Positions 56,367-64,000 of a DNA stretch of 64,000 nt are shown here, in pieces. This DNA comes from Prado023 sp963736425 (GTDB lineage: Bacteria > Actinomycetota > Actinomycetes > S36-B12 > CAIYMF01), in NCBI GenBank assembly GCA_963736425.1, contig CAVTOX010000003.1:1-64000 (forward strand), written 5' to 3'. Position numbers and translations under genes: made by a program. The number at the start of each line of letters is the position of its first letter. The first letter of the stretch is position 1. The notes under the pieces are model-generated. The model was not told the DNA's origin. It ran no database searches and was given only the letters and a program-made list of their open reading frames with translations.

Positions 56367-56952
56367 CGGACCCCTCCACACGACGCATCGATCCCGGGGG
56401 CCACACGACCGCCTCGACAGTGCCAATGATGCGTGATGCCGGGACGTTCCCCCCGCCCGGGTCGCCCAGATGCGCCCGCGAGTCGGCCGAGACCACGCGA
56501 TTGTCGCCCATCAGCCAGTAGTGGTTCGGCGCCACGATGACGTCGAACGCCTGTTGATCGCTGCGCGCACCCTGTAGGTACGGCTCGGTCAGGGGCTCCC
56601 CGTTCCGGGTCAGCTGGCCCTCGGGCGTGCAGCAGGAGATCCGGTCACCGCCGACGCCGACCACCCGCTTGACGAACACGGTGCCGGCCGGGTCGTCCGG
56701 TCGCGCCCACAGGTCGGCACCGTCGAACACGACCAAGGTTCCTGGCTGCAGGTCCCATCGGGGCAGACCCGCCTTGGCGACAAGGACCCGCTCGCCAGGG
56801 TCGAGCGCCGGGGTCATCGAGTCGGAGTCGATGGCGCGTACCTCAGCGACGAAGACATGCACGAGCAGTACGGCCAGCGCCCCTGCGACAACAGCGAGAA
56901 CCCCCGCCCGGATCACCCGGCGGGGGCCCTCGTCATCTGTCGCGTGGCGCAA
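56359..56952 (-). CDS. lepB: Signal peptidase I, first copy
   Basis: A 197-residue short form. One N-terminal membrane helix (VIRAGVLAVVAGALAVLLVHVFV) leads to the dyad serine in IDSDSMTPAL (SDSM, where the other copy has SGSM) and the lysine in VFVKRVVGVGGD. GDNRVVSADSRAHLG closes the fold. It begins with a TTG at 56950-56952 next to the rplS stop, so an alternative start is possible. It has a much shorter cytoplasmic tail than its partner. Confidence 0.9.
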   Translation of the reverse strand: MRHATDDEGPRRVIRAGVLAVVAGALAVLLVHVFVAEVRAIDSDSMTPALDPGERVLVAKAGLPRWDLQPGTLVVFDGADLWARPDDPAGTVFVKRVVGVGGDRISCCTPEGQLTRNGEPLTEPYLQGARSDQQAFDVIVAPNHYWLMGDNRVVSADSRAHLGDPGGGNVPASRIIGTVEAVVWPPGSMRRVEGSDE

Positions 56953-56953
56953 C

Positions 56954-57304
56954 TCAGACGTTGTCGCGCTTCTCGCGGATCTTGGCCTTCTTGCCGCGCA
57001 GCTCGCGCAGGTAGTACAGCTTGGCGCGGCGGACGTCGCCTCGGGTCACGACCTCGATCCTCTCGACGACCGGGGTGTGCACGGGGAACGTGCGCTCCAC
57101 ACCGGTGCCGAAGCTGACCTTGCGGACCGTGAAGGTCTCGCCCAGGCCACCGCCGTGACGACGGATGACGACACCCTGGAAGACCTGGATGCGCGAGCGG
57201 GTGCCCTCGACGACCTTCACGTGGACCTTCACGGTGTCGCCGGGACGGAAATCGGGGATGTCGGAACGCAGCGAGGCCGCGTCGACCATATCCAGCTTGT
57301 TCAT
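56954..57304 (-). CDS. rplS: 50S ribosomal protein L19
   Basis: A 116-residue protein of usual length. FRPGDTVKVHVKVVEGTRSRIQVFQG and FPVHTPVVERIEVVTRGDVRRAKLYYLR are diagnostic. The ATG at 57302-57304 is preceded by AGGAAG; the longer open frame is not family-like. Confidence 0.96.
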   Translation of the reverse strand: MNKLDMVDAASLRSDIPDFRPGDTVKVHVKVVEGTRSRIQVFQGVVIRRHGGGLGETFTVRKVSFGTGVERTFPVHTPVVERIEVVTRGDVRRAKLYYLRELRGKKAKIREKRDNV

Positions 57305-57464
57305 GATCGCTTCCTGGCGGGAGCCACAGGTCGCCCGCAGATGTGGGTCGAATGGATGCCGACGCATGGAACGCGCCCCCCCTGTGGCGGCGACGCGAGA
57401 CGATCAGCCCCACAAGTCTGCCACACCCCGGGCCCGGCCCGGAAATGCGCGAAATGCGCGCGAT

Positions 57465-58187
57465 TCAACTGAGCAGGTCCGGGCGCATCTCGCTCGTGCG
57501 CTGCAGAGCCTGCTGGTGGCGCCATCGCGCCACCGCCGCGTGGTCGCCGGAGGTCAGCACCTCGGGGACGGCCATGCCCTCCCACACGGGGGGGCGGGTG
57601 TAGATCGGCCCCTCGAGCAGGTCCTCCATGCCGCCGGTGGCGAACGAGTCGTCGGCGTGGCTTGCCTCGTTGCCCAGCACACCGGGGATCAGCCGGCCGA
57701 CCGCCTCGACCATCACCAGCACGGCCGCCTCGGCACCAGCGAGGACGTAGTCGCCGATCGACACCTCGTCGACGATCACGGGCTGCCCGGCCGCCGTCAG
57801 GCGCCGGGCCCACGACACCACGCGAGCGTCGATCCCCTCGTAACGACCGCAGGCGAACACCAGGCGTGGATCAGTCGACCACTGCGCGGCCATGGCCTGG
57901 GTGAAGGGCCGTCCGCTGGGCGTCGGCACGATGAGACGCACCGGGTGCGCGGGATCTCCGGCGGCCAGGACGGTTCGCAGCGCCTCGCCCCAGGGCTCGG
58001 GCTTCATGACCATACCCGGGCCCCCTCCGTACGGGGAGTCGTCCACGGTCCGGTGCCGGTCGTGCGTGAAGGCCCGGAGGTCGTGGACGTCCAGGTCGAT
58101 CAGACCGTCGGCGATGGCACGGCCGACCAGCGACAGGTGCAGGGGCGCGAAGTACTCGCCGAAGATGCTGATGACGTCGATGCGCAT
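57465..58187 (-). CDS. trmD: tRNA (guanine-37-N1) methyltransferase
   Basis: A 240-residue SPOUT enzyme. YGGGPGMVMKPEPW, FACGRYEGIDARV, DEVSIGDYVLAGAE and HADDSFATGG mark the SAM knot and catalytic aspartate. Its ATG at 58187 coincides with the rimM stop region, so the two are coupled. Confidence 0.95.
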   Translation of the reverse strand: MRIDVISIFGEYFAPLHLSLVGRAIADGLIDLDVHDLRAFTHDRHRTVDDSPYGGGPGMVMKPEPWGEALRTVLAAGDPAHPVRLIVPTPSGRPFTQAMAAQWSTDPRLVFACGRYEGIDARVVSWARRLTAAGQPVIVDEVSIGDYVLAGAEAAVLVMVEAVGRLIPGVLGNEASHADDSFATGGMEDLLEGPIYTRPPVWEGMAVPEVLTSGDHAAVARWRHQQALQRTSEMRPDLLS

Positions 58188-58729
58188 CAGGCCAGCTCCG
58201 CGAGCCCGTCGGGCAGCTCGACCACCACGAACCCGCCGGCGATGTCCACCTCGGGCACGATCTGGTGCACGAACGGGACGAGTAGCTCGGCGCCATCGGT
58301 CCGGGCCACGGCCAGGACGTCCTGTCCGGGCAGGTGCAGGACCTCGGAGATGCTGCCCAGCTCGGTGCCGTCGGACTGCCGCACGGACAATCCCACCAGG
58401 GCGAGGTCGTGGAACTCGTCCTCGTCGGCCTCGGTCAGGTCGACGTCGGTCTCGAGGATCGCCCCGCGCAGGGTCTCGGCTGCGGTGCGGTCAGCGATGC
58501 CCTCGACCGCGAGGATCAGCCGGGCGTTCTGCCATCGGTAGCCCTCGACCGTGATGGTCGCCGGCAGCCCGGCGCGTCCGGACAGCAACAGGACAGCCCC
58601 CGGGGAGAACCTCTCCTCGGGGGCGTCTGTGCGAACCTCGACGGTCACCTCACCGCGAATGCCCTGGGCCCGGCCGATGCGGCCGACCACCACCCTGGCA
58701 GGCGGGCGGGGAGGCACCCGGTCGCGCAT
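58187..58729 (-). CDS. rimM: Ribosome maturation factor RimM
   Basis: A 180-residue 16S-processing factor that binds S19. The N-terminal RimM domain has VVVGRIGRAQGIRGEVTVEVRTD. The C-terminal PRC-barrel has DGTELGSISEVLHLPGQDVLAV and LLVPFVHQIVPEVD. The ATG at 58727-58729 overlaps the khpA stop (TGATG). Confidence 0.94.
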   Translation of the reverse strand: MRDRVPPRPPARVVVGRIGRAQGIRGEVTVEVRTDAPEERFSPGAVLLLSGRAGLPATITVEGYRWQNARLILAVEGIADRTAAETLRGAILETDVDLTEADEDEFHDLALVGLSVRQSDGTELGSISEVLHLPGQDVLAVARTDGAELLVPFVHQIVPEVDIAGGFVVVELPDGLAELA

Positions 58730-58995
58730 CAGCGCTCGTCGGCGTCCAGGAAGTCCACGCGCACGGGACGTCCACCGGAGATCGCGCTGACCACCGTGCG
58801 GATCGCCGTGGCGGTGCGACCAGCGCGGCCGATCACGCGACCGATGTCGTCGGGATGGACGCGCACCTGGAAGGTGTTCCCGCCCTGCTCGCGCGGACCC
58901 CGGCGCCCACTGCGGACCCGGACGCTGACGTCCTCGGGGTGCTCGACGATGCCCGACACCAGATGCTCCAGCGAATCCTCGATGACCGTGCTCAT
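58729..58995 (-). CDS. khpA: KH-domain RNA-binding protein KhpA
   Basis: An 88-residue single KH-domain protein. VHPDDIGRVIGRAGRTATAIRT contains the GxxG loop (GRAG) that grips RNA. It is fixed between rpsP and rimM in actinobacteria and firmicutes. Its ATG overlaps the rpsP stop (ATGA at 58992-58995). Confidence 0.92.
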   Translation of the reverse strand: MSTVIEDSLEHLVSGIVEHPEDVSVRVRSGRRGPREQGGNTFQVRVHPDDIGRVIGRAGRTATAIRTVVSAISGGRPVRVDFLDADER

Positions 58996-59516
58996 GCCGA
59001 GGGGGTCTCCTCGACGGCGTCGGCGGCGGCCTCGGCAGCCTCAGCGGCGGGAGCCTCCGGCGCCTCCTCGACCACGACCTCAACGACGGGGGCCTCTTCA
59101 GCCTTCGGGGCCTCCTCGACGACCGGGGCAACCTCGGGCTTGAGTGCCTTCGCCTTCGGGGCCTTGCCGGACTCTTCGGCGGACTTCACGGCCGCCTCGA
59201 AGGCCATCTGCTTGTCGGCCTTCGGCTCGGCGACCCGCAGGGTGCCCTCAGCGCCGGGGAGGCCCTTGAACTTCTGCCAGTCCCCGGTGATCTTGAGGAT
59301 GACCATGACGGGCTCGGTCGGCTGCGCGCCGACGCCGAGCCAGTACTGCGCCCGATCGGAGTCCACCTGGATCAGGCTGGGCTCGCGGCGTGGCTGGTAG
59401 ATGCCGATCTCCTCAATCGAGCGACCACCGCGGGCGGTGCGCGAGTCGGCGACCACGATGCGGTACTGCGGGTTCTTCTTCTTGCCGAGGCGCTTGAGCT
59501 TGATCTTGACGCTCAC
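58992..59516 (-). CDS. rpsP: 30S ribosomal protein S16 with acidic C-terminal tail
   Basis: Residues 1-80 or so are a standard S16 (VKIKLKRLGKKKNPQYRIVVADSR, GIYQPRREP). The full length is 174 because of an Ala/Glu/Val/Pro-rich tail after about residue 110, reminiscent of the S2 tail in this genome. GTG start at 59514-59516. Confidence 0.95.
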   Translation of the reverse strand: MSVKIKLKRLGKKKNPQYRIVVADSRTARGGRSIEEIGIYQPRREPSLIQVDSDRAQYWLGVGAQPTEPVMVILKITGDWQKFKGLPGAEGTLRVAEPKADKQMAFEAAVKSAEESGKAPKAKALKPEVAPVVEEAPKAEEAPVVEVVVEEAPEAPAAEAAEAAADAVEETPSA

Positions 59517-59708
59517 GTGTGTTGGTGTCTCTTTCAGTTCAGGGGTGGATCCTCACGACGCGGACATGGGGTTACCCAGGCTGCGAGGACCGCATGGATC
59601 ATGCCGACCGTGGTTGAGAGGGACCTCGGCCCGCATGGGACGGCCACCATTGTGCCATCCCACACCCGGAATGCTCAAAGACGCCACCCTCGGGTGCGGG
59701 AGCGTGCC

Positions 59709-60938
59709 TCAGCCGATATGGCGCAGAGCGGCGCGCAACCGCCCGGCGAGGTCGCCGACCGGGGCGACGTGCACCTCAGCGAGGTCCAGCCACCCTGCGG
59801 TCTCGCGCAGCGTTCGGGCCAGGGCGTCGACCGACCCCGGACGGACGTCGCCCTGGCCATGGGCAGCCTGGACCAGCAGCCTGCCCGAGGCCCGGTCGGA
59901 CTTGAGGTCCACCCGCGCGACCAGCTCCTCGTCATGCAGGAAGGGCAGCACGTAGTACCCGTGGACCCGCCGCTCGGCGGGGGTGTAGATCTCGATCCGA
60001 TAGCGCATCCCGAACAGGCGCTCAGTCCGCGGGCGGAACCAGATGAGCGGGTCGAAGGGTGCCAGCAGGGCAGAGACCACCACCCGGCGAGGCACGGAGA
60101 AGCCCGCCGGGGCATAGCTCGTCGGCCACCCGGGGACCGTCACCTCGACGAGTTCACCGGCGCCGAGGAGCTCGCCGATCGCCTCCCGGGTCTCGGTCGT
60201 CGGCATCCGGAAGTAGTCGGCGAGGTCGGATGCGGTCGCCACACCCAGGGCTCGTGCGGCGATCGCGACCAGCTCCCGGTGGGCCTCTGCCCGCGTCGGG
60301 GTGGGGGCGTTGAGTGCAGCACGCGGCAGCACCGCCTCGGGCGCGGCGTATCGGCGCCGGAAGGACGAGTCGCGGCCGGCAGAGGTGATCTCCCCGGCCC
60401 AGAACAGGTACTCCAGGGACCGTTTGACCGCTGACCAGTTCCAGCCCCAGTGCTCGCGCTCGCCCCGCTCGATGTGCGAGAAGACCACATCGAGCTCGGT
60501 GGAGGTCACCGGTCCGGTCGCCCGGACCACGTCGGCCACCTCGCGAACCAGGTCGGGCTGCTCACGCTGCACGCGGACCATGCCGCCCCAGGCATCATCG
60601 TGGACCCGGTCCATCCTCCACCGCATCAGCCTGTGCATCCCCACCGGGAGCAGCGCCGCCTCATGGCCCCAGTACTCGAACAGCGAGCGCGGTGCACTCC
60701 CCGAGCAGTCATCCAGGCGGGAGCGGTCGTAGGGGCCGATGCGGGCGAGGATCGGCAGGTACTGGGCACGGGCCAGGACATTGACCGAATCGATCTGCAC
60801 GACCCCCAACCGACGCACGACATCGGCGACCGCCCGGGTCCCGGGCCGGGCGTCCGGCCGGGGTCGGCCGAATCCCTGGGCGGCCAGAGCGACGCGCCGA
60901 GCGGCCTGCAGGCTCAGTCGGTCGCGTGGCACGGGCAC
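59709..60938 (-). CDS. YcaQ/AlkX-like DNA glycosylase family protein
   Basis: A 409-residue protein of the winged-helix HTH_42 family. GVVQIDSVNVLARAQYLP carries the Q-x-D motif characteristic of the YcaQ branch, which unhooks interstrand crosslinks in E. coli; SLFEYWGHEAALLP and FDPLIWFRPRTERLF are further signatures. The ATG at 60936-60938 starts the family-like sequence. It lies between rpsP and ffh on the same strand. Activity here is inferred from family. Confidence 0.87.
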   Translation of the reverse strand: MPVPRDRLSLQAARRVALAAQGFGRPRPDARPGTRAVADVVRRLGVVQIDSVNVLARAQYLPILARIGPYDRSRLDDCSGSAPRSLFEYWGHEAALLPVGMHRLMRWRMDRVHDDAWGGMVRVQREQPDLVREVADVVRATGPVTSTELDVVFSHIERGEREHWGWNWSAVKRSLEYLFWAGEITSAGRDSSFRRRYAAPEAVLPRAALNAPTPTRAEAHRELVAIAARALGVATASDLADYFRMPTTETREAIGELLGAGELVEVTVPGWPTSYAPAGFSVPRRVVVSALLAPFDPLIWFRPRTERLFGMRYRIEIYTPAERRVHGYYVLPFLHDEELVARVDLKSDRASGRLLVQAAHGQGDVRPGSVDALARTLRETAGWLDLAEVHVAPVGDLAGRLRAALRHIG

Positions 60939-60973
60939 ATGCTGCCACGATGGCCCCCACCCCCCAGTCCGCA

Positions 60974-61018
60974 GAACCTCCGCTGAGGATCACAACCTCC
61001 CCGTCGGCGCGGAGGTTC
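60974..61018 (-). terminator. Possible terminator after ffh
   Basis: GAACCTCCGC (60974-60983) and GCGGAGGTTC (61009-61018) form a perfect 10-bp stem with a 25-base loop, 36 bases after the ffh stop. Confidence 0.5.
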
Positions 61019-61053
61019 CTGCCCTTCAAGGAGGGTTCGCGGAATCAGGGCGG

Positions 61054-62652
<1,599 letters not shown>

Positions 62653-62748
62653 AACAGGGGATTCTACCGCCGGTGTCCGGGCCCCCGACCCGGCCGATCG
62701 CGGCAGGTCCGCGTCGCCCCACGGACTGCCCGGCTGGCAGTGCCCGGA

Positions 62749-63882
62749 TCAGGCCTGTGCGGCCCGGGTGACCCGCGCCTGCGCGACCCGCCAGTAGATG
62801 AAGGTCAGGACGCCCAGGCAGACCTGCGGGATCCAGGAGCACGCACGCCACACGAGGGCGGAAGCCACCGCCTGGTCGTTGGTGAGCCCGAAGGTCGTGA
62901 GCAGTGCGATCAGGGCCGCGTCCACCGTGCCGAGCCCACCTGGAGTGACCGGGATCATGCTTGCCATCCGTGAGATCGCGAACGCAGCGAAGGCGCCCGC
63001 CAGGGTCAGCGTCGTCGGCTGGTCGCCGACCACGCCCTGGATGGAGAACCAGAGCACCGCGAACTGCGCCACGATGACGATGTAGTTCGAGACAGTGACC
63101 CAGCGCCAGCGGCCGAAGACGACGTCCTTGGTGCTGTCCCGCAGGTCGATGGCCATTCCCACGGCATCCAGTGGGTTGGCCCGCCGACGGTTGACCGGCA
63201 AGAGCATGCGGTTGCCGAGCTCCCCGACCTTGTGGGCCGACTGCTCGCTGCGCAGGATGAGCCACAGCACCACGACCGAGGCCACTGTGGCTGCCACACC
63301 GGCCAGGGCGACCCAGACCCACTGGGACTGCACCTGCCCCGTGGTCAGCGCTGCGAGGACGCCGAACACCGGGAGGGTGAGGGTCATCAGCAGGCTCCAC
63401 AGGCTGGTCACGGCGATGCCCGCGGTGGCTGCCGCGACGGAGACCGAGTAGCTGGAGAGCATGGCGAACTGGATCGCGAGCCCGAAGGCGCCGCCCGCGG
63501 GGATCGTGTTGCTGATCATGAACGACGTCTGCCGGATGACGAACGCCGGTTTGTAGGGCAGGCCGGGGATGGCCGCCTGGTAGGGCCATACGTAGACACC
63601 CAGCATCACCAGGACGCTCACCCCGATGAGCGCGAGCGCCGCTGGGGTCATCCCCTGGATCTCTGCCCACGCGTCGGCGTAACTGCCGAACTTGGGGATG
63701 AGCAACACGAAGATCAGCGCCAGGACGATGACCGTGACGATCGCGCCGATGATCGTCTTGCGCTTGTCCAGGGCCGACGAGGCCTCGCTGGTGTCGACGG
63801 CCTTCAGCTGACCCATGACCAGCGGCGCCGCGGGCTCAACCGGAGGAGGCGGAGTCGATCCGGCGTGCGGGGTCTCAGACAC
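62749..63882 (-). CDS. Flippase-like membrane protein (lysylphosphatidylglycerol synthase TM/UPF0104 family)
   Basis: A 377-residue protein with about eight membrane helices after a 40-residue hydrophilic N-terminus. SNTIPAGGAFGLAIQFAML and SRMASMIPVTPGGLGTVDAALIALL are the two conserved blocks of this family (the P-x-x-GG pattern). Related domains move or modify lipids, but this protein lacks the synthase half. GTG start at 63880-63882. Function not known. Confidence 0.8.
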   Translation of the reverse strand: MSETPHAGSTPPPPVEPAAPLVMGQLKAVDTSEASSALDKRKTIIGAIVTVIVLALIFVLLIPKFGSYADAWAEIQGMTPAALALIGVSVLVMLGVYVWPYQAAIPGLPYKPAFVIRQTSFMISNTIPAGGAFGLAIQFAMLSSYSVSVAAATAGIAVTSLWSLLMTLTLPVFGVLAALTTGQVQSQWVWVALAGVAATVASVVVLWLILRSEQSAHKVGELGNRMLLPVNRRRANPLDAVGMAIDLRDSTKDVVFGRWRWVTVSNYIVIVAQFAVLWFSIQGVVGDQPTTLTLAGAFAAFAISRMASMIPVTPGGLGTVDAALIALLTTFGLTNDQAVASALVWRACSWIPQVCLGVLTFIYWRVAQARVTRAAQA

Positions 63883-63912
63883 GCCGCCCGCCTCAGTCGA
63901 CTTCGAGGCGGT

Positions 63913-64000
63913 TCACAGCACGCCGCCGACGTACTTCGCACCGGCAATCGCGTCGATGGTCTGGGCCACGTCGAAGTGCGCGGATCCGGGGATCGTCGGG
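63913..64000 (-). CDS. C-terminal end of an unidentified protein, cut by window edge
   Basis: The minus strand is open from the edge to a stop at 63913-63915 and reads PTIPGSAHFDVAQTIDAIAG followed by AKYVGGVL. Twenty-eight residues are too few to name a family. The frame and composition look coding, and it lies 31 bases before the flippase-like gene on the same strand. Confidence 0.5.
   Translation of the reverse strand, partial: PTIPGSAHFDVAQTIDAIAGAKYVGGVL

Overview
The window is high-GC bacterial DNA from an actinobacterium (Actinomycetota). The strongest evidence is the block at 41.4-63.9 kb, read entirely on the minus strand apart from one short gene. Its order (ffh, ycaQ-like, rpsP, khpA, rimM, trmD, rplS, two lepB, rnhB, yraN, comM, dprA, xerC-like, whiG-like sigma, M23 endopeptidase, rpsB, tsf, pyrH, frr, cdsA, rlmN) is the usual actinobacterial arrangement. 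The genus cannot be fixed from sequence alone. A probable pyrophosphate-type PEP carboxykinase runs off the left edge.

Region by region. 1-4 kb: 3'-portion of the probable PPi-PEPCK and an acetyl-CoA hydrolase/4-hydroxybutyrate CoA-transferase family gene. 4-9.7 kb: an aldehyde dehydrogenase divergent from a GABA aminotransferase, a saccharopine-dehydrogenase-like gene divergent from a cysteine-tailed MarR regulator, and a YhhN membrane protein. 10-14 kb: a secreted unknown, methylmalonate-semialdehyde dehydrogenase and a PuuB-like FAD oxidoreductase. 14-16 kb: a membrane Ser/Thr kinase. 16-22 kb: a minus-strand operon of an aminobutyraldehyde-dehydrogenase-like gene followed by the PotD-A-B-C polyamine importer. 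22-26 kb: D-2-hydroxyacid dehydrogenase, a multicopper oxidase and a second aminobutyraldehyde-type dehydrogenase. 26.3-30.3 kb: a translationally coupled operon of an Lrp/AsnC regulator, a diamine-type aminotransferase, a PNPOx-like flavoprotein and a second PuuB-like oxidoreductase. 30-36 kb: PutA, an MFS transporter and acyl-CoA thioesterase II. 36-38.4 kb: a membrane-anchored GH13 amylase-family gene. 38.4-41.5 kb: glutaryl-CoA dehydrogenase, a CaiB/BaiF CoA-transferase and a GntR regulator, behind a perfect 12-bp palindrome. 41.4-43.3 kb: a propionyl/acetyl-CoA synthetase. The housekeeping block then runs to the right edge.

How the genes work together: the left 41 kb looks like a regional island for import and oxidation of diamines, polyamines and omega-amino acids. 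Import is by PotABCD. Deamination or oxidation is by a SpuC-like aminotransferase, GabT and two PuuB-like flavoproteins. Aldehyde oxidation is by four ALDHs. Five-carbon products can leave through the glutarate module (CoA-transferase plus GcdH). PutA and MmsA feed related amino-acid carbon into central metabolism.

Data-quality warning: seven genes are broken in the sequence as given. Sixteen of the 17 reading-frame breaks are repaired by deleting one base and one by adding one base. After correction every gene has a length divisible by three. I read these breaks as mostly sequencing or assembly insertions, not gene decay.
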